Shown: positions 1 to 7,337 of the stretch, piece by piece
Position numbering within the stretch: the first letter of the stretch is position 1
Layout of the letters: each line of letters starts with the position of its first letter
Assembly (NCBI GenBank): GCA_900315095.1
Contig: OMXS01000015.1
Span: 62,001 to 126,000 of the forward strand
Source: an uncultured Prevotellaceae bacterium
GTDB lineage: Bacteria; Bacteroidota; Bacteroidia; Bacteroidales; Bacteroidaceae
DNA length: 64,000 bases
Direction: 5' to 3'
Position numbers and translations under genes: made by a program
Notes under the pieces: generated by a model
Told to the model about the DNA's origin: nothing
Databases searched by the model: none
Seen by the model: the letters and a program-made list of their open reading frames with translations, nothing else

Positions 1-854
1 TGGTGTTCACTCCTGATGGAGAGTTTCCTATCGGCACACCGTCATCACCGCTGGCGCATCATATCATAATGCTTGACATGGATTGCATGGTGCATTCCAT
101 GGCTCCAGTCGTGCTGAGGTATGCCGACAATTATTTCCTTGCGGCGCAAACTGCAGAAGAACTGCAGAGAGCGAAATGGAGATTGCGCAACTGGTGGTGG
201 TACGACCTCGGTTTAAGAATGAAACGACATGACGTGTCGTTATTCCCGATGACGCAGAGCATCGATTTCTGCGGATATGTCTTCCATAGAAACGGGGGTA
301 AGACAATAACGTCTCACGACAAGGGCTATACTACCATCAGGAAGAGCACAGAGAAAAGAGCACGGAAAAGCGACTCTAAGGCATGGCCAAGTTACTACGG
401 CATGTTGTCGCACGCGGACGCATTCGGATTGATAACTAAAATAGAAAGGAACATGAAATTGCAAGAACTGTCATCAAGAAAGCGCATTGACAGGAAGATG
501 GATGCGCGGAAGATTGAGGTAAAAGAATTGGCAGAAAACAACACTGTCTTCACAATCTATGACTATGAGATAAGGAGAAACGGAGACGGCGTGGCCAACT
601 GGATAAAGTGCCTAATCGGCATACCAGAGACAAAGGACGGGCAGCCGACGGGTAAAATCCAGGCAAGAGAGTTTCACGGGAATTACAGTTGCCTCATTCA
701 GTCGATGGAACTATGGGAAAAGGAATTTGGGAAGTCCAACATACTGCCCATAGAAGAAGCAGAGATAGAAAACCAGTGCGGGTATATCTTTAAGGGGAGC
801 ACCAATCAATTAACATATATAGATGATGATTATAAGCAAAGTAATGGTTCCTGA
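1..854 (+). CDS. Reverse transcriptase, C-terminal part, with extra C-terminal domain (partial)
   Basis: The reading frame is open at the left edge; the first full codon is at base 3 and the GTG there is probably internal. Numbering from it, residues 8-27 look like RT motif 4 (GTPSSPLAHH...LDMD), residues 40-43 are YADN where RTs normally have YxDD, and residues 90-96 (CGYVFHR) look like the motif after the palm. Residues 130-143 (SYYGMLSHADAFGL) resemble the post-palm/thumb motif of retron-, DGR- and group-II-like RTs. Residues 165-275 form an added domain, rich in beta-strand-like stretches and possibly OB-fold-like; this is a guess from pattern. The stop lies inside the next gene, so the two are probably translated together. 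It sits at the end of an integrated element, so a DGR, retron-like or defence RT are all possible. The fingers are outside the window, so the class cannot be assigned. Confidence 0.75.
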   Translation, partial: VFTPDGEFPIGTPSSPLAHHIIMLDMDCMVHSMAPVVLRYADNYFLAAQTAEELQRAKWRLRNWWWYDLGLRMKRHDVSLFPMTQSIDFCGYVFHRNGGKTITSHDKGYTTIRKSTEKRARKSDSKAWPSYYGMLSHADAFGLITKIERNMKLQELSSRKRIDRKMDARKIEVKELAENNTVFTIYDYEIRRNGDGVANWIKCLIGIPETKDGQPTGKIQAREFHGNYSCLIQSMELWEKEFGKSNILPIEEAEIENQCGYIFKGSTNQLTYIDDDYKQSNGS

Positions 855-1191
855 GTCTGTCAAAGACGGACAGGGAACACTCCTAAGGAGAAACGGTAAA
901 GTGGTGGCCTACGAACGTGGGTCGGTGGCAAATGTCTATATCTTCCATGAAGATACAGAAGAAGGTACGAGGGCAATGGAACTGAAAGTGCCAATACCCA
1001 TAACAAGAGCAAAGTGCATCAACGCTGCAGAAATGGCTGCTTATGGGCTGAATGACGCGATGGACGTGGCATCTTTCGCCTCTTCCTTGAGCCGGAAGGA
1101 ACGCAAGGGCGAAGATATTGAAGAGGTCCAAGAACACGATGCCTTCATAGGTGAAGTGAAAGAAGAACTCACAGCACTTGGAATTTTGTAA
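823..1191 (+). CDS. Small protein overlapping the reverse transcriptase gene
   Basis: I do not recognise this 122-aa protein. It has no signal peptide or membrane segment. The N-terminal two thirds look beta-rich (GTLLRRNGKVVAYERGS...VYIFHEDT). The last 45 residues are charged and helical (SLSRKERKGEDIEEVQEHD...EVKEEL). Its ATG lies 32 bases inside the RT gene in another frame, with further possible starts at 826 and 844. The tight overlap implies translational coupling and a shared job with the RT. It is not obviously an Avd-type DGR accessory protein. A strong hairpin terminator follows at 1251-1277. Confidence 0.6.
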   Translation: MMIISKVMVPESVKDGQGTLLRRNGKVVAYERGSVANVYIFHEDTEEGTRAMELKVPIPITRAKCINAAEMAAYGLNDAMDVASFASSLSRKERKGEDIEEVQEHDAFIGEVKEELTALGIL

Positions 1192-1250
1192 CTCACAATT
1201 TTGTTTTTCATAGTAGTATTTGAATTATAGTTTAGTAGTAATTGTTCGGC

Positions 1251-1277
1251 AAGCCCTCGCAGTGATTGCGAGGGCTT
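1251..1277 (+). terminator. Rho-independent terminator of the RT cassette
   Basis: A perfect 10-bp stem, AAGCCCTCGC / GCGAGGGCTT, with a 7-nt loop is followed by TTCCTT. It ends the RT/small-gene unit and separates it from the opposing small gene at 1298-1510, for which it may also serve in the other direction. Confidence 0.75.
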
Positions 1278-1297
1278 TTCCTTGACAGTAACGGGAG

Positions 1298-1510
1298 TCA
1301 CTTGCGCGACTCCCACATCAACCTGCAGTAACTGTTATCATCAAGCGGCAGACCTGTCTGGCTCTTAACCAAGAACATGTAGTGCAACGCACTCTTGACG
1401 TTCTTGCAGTACTGCTCGTACTTCTTTCTGCCGGGGATATATACTCTCCATACTCGACTCTCGCTGCGGTTAGACTTAACCTTCTCTACCATGATGCTTT
1501 TCGTTTTCAT
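1298..1510 (-). CDS. Small basic hypothetical protein of the integrated element
   Basis: This 70-aa ORF has an ATG start and a strongly basic N-terminus (MKTKSIMVEKVKSNRSESRVWRV). A segment near the end reads LVKSQTGLPLDDNSYCRLMW. There are no membrane segments or cysteine motifs. It lies 27 bp downstream of the second small gene (1538-1741) on the same strand, so the two probably form one transcript. Short basic proteins like this are common as accessory genes of Bacteroidales integrative elements. The function is unknown. Confidence 0.5.
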   Translation of the reverse strand: MKTKSIMVEKVKSNRSESRVWRVYIPGRKKYEQYCKNVKSALHYMFLVKSQTGLPLDDNSYCRLMWESRK

Positions 1511-1537
1511 AATCTTGATATTTAAATGTGAATGATA

Positions 1538-1741
1538 TTACTTGTAAACCTCGATGTAACTAACCTGGATGCCTTCGTTCTGAGCGATGCACTCTGCCTT
1601 GCGGCTTGCCTCCTGCTCGCTTGAAGCGCTTATCTCGTATTCTTTGCACTCGCCGTCGAAGTCGTTGACAACTACTGTGTAGTAACTATTTCTTGTTCTC
1701 GCTACGGTGGTGAACTGTGATGTGATTGTAATTGCTGTCAT
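1538..1741 (-). CDS. Small hypothetical protein of the integrated element
   Basis: This 67-aa ORF starts with ATG. The sequence suggests a compact alpha/beta fold: two beta-like stretches (TAITITSQFTTVA and YYTVVVNDFDG), then a helix (SSEQEASRKAECIAQNEG) and a final strand (IQVSYIEVYK). It is the first gene of a two-gene minus-strand unit with 1298-1510. The N-terminal pattern resembles small phage or ICE accessory proteins, but I cannot name a family. Confidence 0.5.
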   Translation of the reverse strand: MTAITITSQFTTVARTRNSYYTVVVNDFDGECKEYEISASSEQEASRKAECIAQNEGIQVSYIEVYK

Positions 1742-2293
1742 GATTCTTGTTTTTTAGAGTTTAACTTGAAGCGACTGGCGCTTTTGTAATTTTTACGTGC
1801 AATTTGTCTGCATGCAGCGGAAAACAACAAGACAAGGAATTTCGCAGATTTTTTATGAAATACCTCTTTTCATCGAAAAGGGGAAAGCGTGTCGGAAATA
1901 AATCTGCAGAAATAGCCACGCGGTACTTGACGTTCGTGGGCTGTGCTAACTTTGCAAAGGAAAAATCAAACCGCCTGACGCAGCAAAAACGGAAAAACAA
2001 CATGACGGCAACAAGCCCATCACGGACACCGCCTCGAAGAACTGAAACATCGGAACAACATCAACGATATCGACAGAGAGAGAAAAAAAGAGTGCGGAAA
2101 GCAGCAGGGCAACCCACCGCAATCCGCACAGAATGATGACAGAAAAGGCAAAAATGTGAAGGAGAGGTCAATTAATTGCCAAATATCTCACATTATATCA
2201 TGGTCATGAAAACGCTAAAAAGGTAACATATCCGCTTCATCATGGTAAAGAAAAGGCAAAAAAGTAACATATGCAGCGACAGTCAAGCATGGC
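1742..2293. other. Mostly non-coding stretch in the integrated element
   Basis: About 550 bp without a convincing gene. A plus-strand -7 box (TAACTTTG) lies near 1947-1954. It is followed by the frame 1804-2136, whose only proper ATG (2001) would give a 44-aa Arg/Thr/Pro-rich peptide. A neighbouring frame reads LEELKHRNNINDIDRERKK, more protein-like but with no start and a stop just upstream, so this may be the remnant of a small gene. At 2212-2232 and 2252-2272 two imperfect copies of AAAAAGGTAACATAT occur near the integrase 3' end and could be recombinase arm sites. Confidence 0.35.
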
Positions 2294-3472
2294 TCAGAGT
2301 ACACCACGGTAGCGAAGGATAAGCGGGTTGGCATCCTTAATGTCAAGCGGCGTGTACGTGTTGGTTATGAGCAGCGATGAGTGACGTGCTTGGTCACGGA
2401 CACTCAGCGGGTCGGTGTTGGCACGCAGCATATTGGTGATGCCAGTGTCCTTCAGACTGTAGAACTTGTATTCGGCAGGCAGCTTCAGCTCTTTGCGGAC
2501 ATGGTGGTTCCAGTAGTCGCGGAACTGCTTCGAGTCGCGCCACTTTCTGCCTGGTGCAAAACCATCTGAGAAGAGGTAGTCGGAGTCGGCATGGCGGAAC
2601 ACCTCGAGTTCCACCATCAGACGCACTATATGGTCGGGCAGGGTGACAACGGCACTCTGACGGTTCTTCGTCTGGTCGTCATGCAGCACCAGTGTCTTCT
2701 TCTGCAGATGGAAGTCGCCTATCTTCAGCAGAGACATTTCGTGTGGACGAATAAACATATAGTGTAGAATGTTACACGCAAGAAGAAAATGTTTGTTGTG
2801 CTCCTCCAGGTATTCCCTGACGTTAGTCAGTACCGAGTCCGGAATTACGGTGCGGTTCTTCGACGTGGTCTTGCGCACCCTCTTGATGCCTACAGTCGGG
2901 TCATCGTGGATGTACCGACGCTCAATAAGCCATCTGCAGAAGCCCTTCAGCCATACTACATAGTTGTTGTATGTCTGGGGCGACCAGTTGCGCTCCACGA
3001 ACATCTCGTCGAGGAACTGAAGCACAACAAACTCATCCATCTGATAGGTGTAATACACAGAGAAGTGTGACGTGGCCACCCACTCCTGAAGAACCTTCAG
3101 ACGTGACAGGTAGTCGCGCATCGTCTCGTCACGGAACGAATGGTCATTGTTCAACTTCACCACGTACTGGTGGTATCTGCTGCACACCTCTTCCCATGGA
3201 ACAAACTGTGCAGCGCTCTTCGACTCCACCCAGGGATTCCAACCGCGCATCAGTTTCTGAGTCAGTTCGCCAATAACTTGTTTGGCGTAACTGCACATCG
3301 CCTTCTTGGTGTGGAACTTGTCAACCATCACCTTCTTGCGCCGCATTCTGCCGGCAGCAGGGTCAAAGGCGTAGAAGTCCACGTAGTTCTCCTTACCTTG
3401 GTGAAACATCGGCGCAGTCCATTCTATTACAGGTATGCGCCGAACTGACAAAGATAAATTTTTTTTGTTCAT
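2294..3472 (-). CDS. Tyrosine recombinase / phage-type integrase
   Basis: A site-specific recombinase that would integrate and excise the element lying to the left. I chose the ATG at 3472 (392 aa); an in-frame GTG at 3496 would add 8 residues. An N-terminal SAM-like core-binding domain (about residues 90-195, WEEVCSRYHQYV...NYVVWLKGFCRWL) is followed by the catalytic domain. The likely active-site residues are R242 (MFIRPHE), a Lys near 269 (QTKNRQ), box II SLKDTG at about 339-344, H364 (QARHSS) and Y373 (TNTYTP). Box II has Ser/Lys where the classical HxxR is expected, a variant I associate with Bacteroidetes integrases. It lies 144 bp from the 3' end of tRNA-Pro, the usual arrangement for a tRNA-targeting element. 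Confidence 0.9.
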   Translation of the reverse strand: MNKKNLSLSVRRIPVIEWTAPMFHQGKENYVDFYAFDPAAGRMRRKKVMVDKFHTKKAMCSYAKQVIGELTQKLMRGWNPWVESKSAAQFVPWEEVCSRYHQYVVKLNNDHSFRDETMRDYLSRLKVLQEWVATSHFSVYYTYQMDEFVVLQFLDEMFVERNWSPQTYNNYVVWLKGFCRWLIERRYIHDDPTVGIKRVRKTTSKNRTVIPDSVLTNVREYLEEHNKHFLLACNILHYMFIRPHEMSLLKIGDFHLQKKTLVLHDDQTKNRQSAVVTLPDHIVRLMVELEVFRHADSDYLFSDGFAPGRKWRDSKQFRDYWNHHVRKELKLPAEYKFYSLKDTGITNMLRANTDPLSVRDQARHSSLLITNTYTPLDIKDANPLILRYRGVL

Positions 3473-3574
3473 ATCTTCAAATTTTCTTGAAGACACAAAC
3501 CACGTTCTTATTACTCAAAAAAATCACCATACTCGGGTGCGTCCGAATTTCGTCCGACCATATTCGGGCGACAA

Positions 3575-3611
3575 AGGGTGGAAACCCTTTCATTCAAAGC
3601 GTTTCCACCCT
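3575..3611. terminator. Hairpin between tRNA-Pro and the integrase
   Basis: An 11-bp perfect inverted repeat (AGGGTGGAAAC / GTTTCCACCCT) has a second short CTTT/AAAG stem inside it. It begins 4 bp beyond the encoded CCA of tRNA-Pro, so it is most simply the tRNA terminator read leftwards, though the following T-run is short. Since the element joins the chromosome here, it may also be part of the attachment region. Confidence 0.5.
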
Positions 3612-3615
3612 CTTT

Positions 3616-3691
3616 TGGTCGGGATTACTGGACTCGAACCAGCGACCTCGCGCCCCCCAGACGTGTGCGCTACCAACTGCGCTAAATCCCG
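3616..3691 (-). tRNA. tRNA-Pro (GGG)
   Basis: Read on the minus strand: acceptor stem CGGGATT/AATCCCG, D-arm GCGC-AGTTGGTA-GCGC, an anticodon loop CTGGGGG giving anticodon GGG, T-arm GCTGG-TTCGAGT-CCAGT, discriminator A, and an encoded CCA at 3616-3618. The anticodon stem has one A-C mismatch. It is transcribed from the promoter at 3766-3797. Its 3' end faces the integrase and is the probable attB site of the element to the left. Its first eight bases are part of a 33-bp tandem duplication. Confidence 0.92.
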
Positions 3692-3749
3692 ATCCGTTAT
3701 TGATGAGCCACGGGTGAAATCCCGATCCGTTATTGATGAGCCACGGGTG
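3684..3749. repeat. 33-bp perfect tandem duplication overlapping the tRNA-Pro 5' end
   Basis: Two identical 33-bp units lie at 3684-3716 and 3717-3749, each beginning AAATCCCGATCCGTTATTGA and ending GCCACGGGTG. The first eight bases of each unit are the 5' end of the tRNA on the minus strand, so the leader transcript carries a decoy of the tRNA 5' end upstream of the real one. Confidence 0.95.
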
Positions 3750-3765
3750 TGGCTGAAATCATGTG

Positions 3766-3797
3766 CAAAGGTATAGACTTTTGGCGATATAACCAAA
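3766..3797 (-). promoter_or_regulatory. Promoter of tRNA-Pro
   Basis: On the minus strand TTTG (3797-3794), a 20-nt spacer and TACCTTTG (3773-3766) match the Bacteroidetes vegetative promoter exactly. Transcription would start near 3759, about 68 nt before the mature tRNA. Confidence 0.75.
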
Positions 3798-3812
3798 TAT
3801 TTGCGAGAAATT

Positions 3813-4238
3813 TTAATTTTTCTCTTCCTCTGAAGGGAGTATTTCTTGCAGAGGTTTCATGACGAAATCCCGCTCGCGCATCAGCGGGTGCGGAATCTTC
3901 AGGTCGGGCTCGTCAACGGTGATGTCGTCATAGAGCAAGATGTCGATGTCGATGATGCGGTCGTGATATTGTCCGCCCACCGACTTCTTGCCTCTCCCCA
4001 TCTTTCGTTCTATCTTTTGCGTCAGCGTGAGCACTTCTCTTGGCGTGTGCTCTGTGGTGCAACAGATGGCGGCATTGGCGAACAGATGCTCCGACTGGAA
4101 TCCCCAAGGCTCGGTGACATAAAAAGTTGACTGGCGAGTGACATCGCCAACCAACTTATTTATCTCTTCTATTGCTTTGCGCAGGTTCTCCTCTTTGTCT
4201 CCGAGGTTGCTGCCAAGACTAAAATATACGGTGTGCAT
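3813..4238 (-). CDS. folK: 2-amino-4-hydroxy-6-hydroxymethyldihydropteridine diphosphokinase
   Basis: Transfers pyrophosphate from ATP to 6-hydroxymethyl-dihydropterin in folate synthesis. The start is the ATG at 4238, giving 141 aa that begin MHTVYFSLGSNLGDKEENL, the family N-terminal motif. Also visible are the substrate region TEPWGFQSEHLFANAA and the metal/ATP motif DRIIDIDILLYDD. The much longer frame upstream is the shadow of queA. The start codon shares one base with the queA stop (TAATG), so translation is probably coupled. It is the last gene of the ftsX-to-folK operon. folB, another folate gene, lies separately at 41.0 kb. Confidence 0.95.
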   Translation of the reverse strand: MHTVYFSLGSNLGDKEENLRKAIEEINKLVGDVTRQSTFYVTEPWGFQSEHLFANAAICCTTEHTPREVLTLTQKIERKMGRGKKSVGGQYHDRIIDIDILLYDDITVDEPDLKIPHPLMRERDFVMKPLQEILPSEEEKN

Positions 4239-5356
4239 TAATCGTTGAGAATTAGCATTGCGTCGCCGTAGCATCCGAATCGATAGCCGTTCTTCACCGC
4301 CATGTCGTAAGCCTCCATCACGAGGTCGTAACCTCCGAAAGCTGCTGTTGACATGAGCAGGGTGGAGTAGGGATGATAGAAGTTTGCTATCATCGAGTCG
4401 GCAAGATTCACCTCGTATGGCGGGAAGATGAACTTGTTGGTCCATCCCTCATATTCTTTCAGCAATCCATCGGTGCCCACGGCTGTCTCTGTGGCCTTCA
4501 GCACGCTGGTGCCTACGGCGCAGATGTGGTGGCCAGTCTTCTTCGTTTCGTTCACTAGACGGCAAGCCTCGGCGTTGATGAACATCTGCTCTGAGTCCAT
4601 CTTGTGCTTCGTGAGGTCTTCCACTTCAATTTCGTGGAAGTTACCAAGAGCGCAATGCAAGGTGATGTAAGCGAAGTTTATGCCAATGATTTCCATGCGT
4701 TTCATCATCTCTCGGCTGAAGTGAAGGCCCGATGCCGGTGCCGTAACGGCTCCTTCGTTCTTGGCATAGATGCACTGGAAATCGTCCATATCTTCCAGAG
4801 TTGTTGCACGGCGGTCCACGATGTAGTGAGGGAGCGGAGCCTCGCCGAGCGCAAACAGTTCGCGCTTGAACTCATCATGAGGGCAGTCGTAGAGGAAGCG
4901 TAGTGTGCGTCCGCGGCTTGTGGTGTTGTCGATTACCTCGGCCACCATTGTTCCGCTCTCGTCGAAGAACAATTTGTTGCCTATTCTTATCTTGCGTGCA
5001 GGCTCCACGAGCACGTCCCATAGTCGCATCTCCTCGTTCAGTTCGCGCAGGAGGAACACCTCAATCTTGGCGTCTGTCTTCTCCTTTGTTCCGAAGAGTC
5101 GTGCCGGGAACACCTTAGTGTCGTTGAACACGAATGTGTCTCCTTCATCGAAGTGCTCGAGCACGTTGCGGAAGTCCAAGAACACGGGGTTGCCTTCCTC
5201 GTCCTTGAGGGGCTCGCCGTTCTCGTCGGTCTTGTACATGTCTATCTTGTTCGACTTACGATGCAGAATCATAAGGCGGCATTCATCGCGGTGGTACGAT
5301 GGCTGGAGCGCTATTTGCTCTTCTGGTAGTTTGAATTTGAATTGCGATAGTTTCAT
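4238..5356 (-). CDS. queA: S-adenosylmethionine:tRNA ribosyltransferase-isomerase
   Basis: Adds the epoxycyclopentanediol precursor from SAM to preQ1-modified tRNA, the next-to-last step of queuosine synthesis. I chose the ATG at 5356 (372 aa, MKLSQFKFKLPEEQIALQPS) because family members begin with this motif; the frame extends further only by chance. Diagnostic stretches are FNDTKVFPARLFG, GAVTAPASGLHFS and HCALGNFHEIEVEDL. It is slightly longer than the usual 340-360 aa because of an insertion near the N-terminus (KIDMYKTDENGEPLKDEEGN). It sits between truB (68 bp upstream) and folK (one-base overlap). Confidence 0.95.
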   Translation of the reverse strand: MKLSQFKFKLPEEQIALQPSYHRDECRLMILHRKSNKIDMYKTDENGEPLKDEEGNPVFLDFRNVLEHFDEGDTFVFNDTKVFPARLFGTKEKTDAKIEVFLLRELNEEMRLWDVLVEPARKIRIGNKLFFDESGTMVAEVIDNTTSRGRTLRFLYDCPHDEFKRELFALGEAPLPHYIVDRRATTLEDMDDFQCIYAKNEGAVTAPASGLHFSREMMKRMEIIGINFAYITLHCALGNFHEIEVEDLTKHKMDSEQMFINAEACRLVNETKKTGHHICAVGTSVLKATETAVGTDGLLKEYEGWTNKFIFPPYEVNLADSMIANFYHPYSTLLMSTAAFGGYDLVMEAYDMAVKNGYRFGCYGDAMLILND

Positions 5357-5424
5357 ATTTATATTTCTGGTTTTTACTGTTTTGGGGGTTGCTACGGCGT
5401 CGCAACATACTTGGCGGAAAGATG

Positions 5425-6123
5425 CTAGCCCTCGAGCGTTTGCTGGTCGAGCCAAGGCTCGAAAGTGTCGAATGTGTGGCACTTGTCTATCGTGGCATCG
5501 CCTACGCGTGTTCGGCGCAGAGAAGTGAGATAGGCGCCGCTTCCGAGAGCCTCGCCGATGTCTCGGGCAAGCGAGCGTATGTAGGTGCCTTTGCCGCACA
5601 CCACGCGTATGGTGGCCTGCATCTTCTCGGGGTTGAACTCTTGAAGTTCTATTTCCTCGATGCGTATCGGCTTTGCCTCCAGCTTCACCTCGCGGCCCTT
5701 TCTCATCAGCGTGTATGCCCGTTTCCCGTTCACGTTGCACGCACTATATGCTGGGGGCACCTGCTCGATGTCTCCAATGAAATGAGTCAGCACCTCCTCG
5801 AGTTTCTCTCGGGTGATGTGCTCGGTGGGATAGGTGGCGTCCACAGGGTGTTCCATGTCGAAACTGGCGGTGGTGGCACCGAACTGAAGCGTGGCCACAT
5901 ACTCCTTGGTGTGGCGCTGAAGCTCTTCAATCTTTTTCGTCGCGCGCCCGGTGCATAGTATCAGCACGCCAGTGGCAAGCGGGTCGAGCGTTCCAGCATG
6001 ACCCACCTTCACCTTGTATCCCATTCTCTTCGTAAGCACATAGCGTATATGAGCCAAAGCACCGAAGCTGCTCATGCGGTATGGCTTGTCGATATATAGA
6101 ATCTCTCCTTCGCGGAAATTCAC
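5425..6123 (-). CDS. truB: tRNA pseudouridine-55 synthase
   Basis: Converts U55 of the tRNA T-loop to pseudouridine. The 232-aa protein shows the N-terminal motif EGEILYIDKPYRMSSF and the catalytic motif GHAGTLDPLATGVL, with catalytic Asp at residue 47, then the later motif CGKGTYIRSLARDIGEALG. The start is GTG: an in-frame TAA lies two codons upstream and the first ATG would remove conserved sequence. It lies between uppP (81 bp upstream) and queA in a conserved Bacteroidetes operon. Confidence 0.95.
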   Translation of the reverse strand: MNFREGEILYIDKPYRMSSFGALAHIRYVLTKRMGYKVKVGHAGTLDPLATGVLILCTGRATKKIEELQRHTKEYVATLQFGATTASFDMEHPVDATYPTEHITREKLEEVLTHFIGDIEQVPPAYSACNVNGKRAYTLMRKGREVKLEAKPIRIEEIELQEFNPEKMQATIRVVCGKGTYIRSLARDIGEALGSGAYLTSLRRTRVGDATIDKCHTFDTFEPWLDQQTLEG

Positions 6124-6204
6124 GTTTTAGTTCCTAAGTTTATGAGTTTAAAGTTCCAAGGACCTTGAGTTCTTTCCGTTCTCAGGTCCTTAAGCTTCTA
6201 TAGT

Positions 6205-7002
6205 TTATAGCATCGAGCACACTATGGTCACAACGCCTACTATGGCACAGTAGATGCCGAAGTATATCAGCTTGCCTTTCTTCACGATGTCTATCATCCA
6301 TTTGCACGCGAGACAACCCGATATGAAGGCCGCTACGAAGCCCACAACGAGCGGAACGACACCGATATCGCCGAACACGTCAACGCCCTTTGCCGCCTTC
6401 ATGGTGTCGAGGAGAGCCTCGCCCAGTATCGGCGGTATCACCATGAGGAAAGAGAACTGAGCCAGTTTCTCCTTCTTGTTGCCCAGAAGCAAGCCTGTGG
6501 CGATGGTGCTGCCCGAGCGCGAAAGTCCAGGCATCACGGCACATGCCTGCGCAATGCCGATGATGAAGGCGTCTTTCATGCTTATCTTCTCCTTCTGACG
6601 AGGGCGGGCATAGTATGAGAAGGTGAGTAGCGCCGCCGTGACGAGCAGCATGATGCCCACGATGAGCAGGCCCGAGCCGAAGATTTCCTCAACATAGTCC
6701 TTGAAGAACACACCCACGATGCCCACGGGAATCATGCTGACGAGAATGTTGATGAAATAGCGCATCTCGTCGTTCATCTTGAACTTCAGCACGCCATTGA
6801 CAAGCCACACTATTTCGCGCCAGAGAATGAACAGGGTGCTCATCACCGTGGCCACATGCACGAGTATGGTGAATGCAAGATTCTCCGAGCCTTCAATGCC
6901 GAAGAGGTTGGCGCCGATGGCCAGATGGCCGCTGCTGCTCACTGGCAGATACTCTGTCAGTCCCTGAATAATTCCTAAGATTAATGCTTCTAACCAGTCC
7001 AT
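6205..7002 (-). CDS. uppP: Undecaprenyl-diphosphatase
   Basis: An integral membrane phosphatase (BacA family) that recycles undecaprenyl pyrophosphate for cell-wall and surface-polysaccharide synthesis. The 265 residues form about eight hydrophobic segments. The two catalytic motifs are present: (Q/E)[13 protein letters not shown] at residues 13-26 and [13 protein letters not shown] near 156-168. The start overlaps the stop of the DUF3098 gene (TGATG), indicating translational coupling. Confidence 0.96.
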   Translation of the reverse strand: MDWLEALILGIIQGLTEYLPVSSSGHLAIGANLFGIEGSENLAFTILVHVATVMSTLFILWREIVWLVNGVLKFKMNDEMRYFINILVSMIPVGIVGVFFKDYVEEIFGSGLLIVGIMLLVTAALLTFSYYARPRQKEKISMKDAFIIGIAQACAVMPGLSRSGSTIATGLLLGNKKEKLAQFSFLMVIPPILGEALLDTMKAAKGVDVFGDIGVVPLVVGFVAAFISGCLACKWMIDIVKKGKLIYFGIYCAIVGVVTIVCSML

Positions 7003-7253
7003 CAGTCGTTTTCTTTAATTGATGTGTCCTTGTCCTTCGGTTTGTAGATGATTGCAACGATGATTGAGATGAACCCGAGGAATGTCACCACCGGAGCAAC
7101 CTTAATCTTCATAGCGCTGAAAATCTCGGGGTTGAATGTCTCTTCTGTTGTGCCCGACCCGCTCATGAGCAGGAAACCGAGGATGATTACTGCCACGCCG
7201 ATGGCAAGCAGTATGAAATTCATTTTGCCAAAGGCAAGATTTCTTTTATCCAT
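7002..7253 (-). CDS. DUF3098 small membrane protein
   Basis: An 83-aa protein with two membrane helices ([21 protein letters not shown] and [18 protein letters not shown]) joined by a loop containing [12 protein letters not shown]. This is the Bacteroidetes DUF3098 family, found next to ftsX and uppP in many genomes. Its stop overlaps the uppP start. The function is unknown; the neighbours suggest a role in envelope or division machinery. Confidence 0.85.
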   Translation of the reverse strand: MDKRNLAFGKMNFILLAIGVAVIILGFLLMSGSGTTEETFNPEIFSAMKIKVAPVVTFLGFISIIVAIIYKPKDKDTSIKEND

Positions 7254-7337
7254 TATATAATTACGAATGTTGAATTACGAGTTTTGAGTTGTCGCGCAAA
7301 GCGACTATCAATTATAAATTGTAAATTATCAATTAAA

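Noticed and set aside
1804-2136. 110-aa plus-strand ORF
   Set aside because: Only its last 44 codons follow a real ATG, the composition is biased (Arg, Thr, Pro, Lys), and the upstream part covers a promoter. I list the stretch as non-coding.
4238-5740. 500-aa version of QueA
   Set aside because: The extra 128 residues are not QueA-like and lie over truB; the family start is at 5356.
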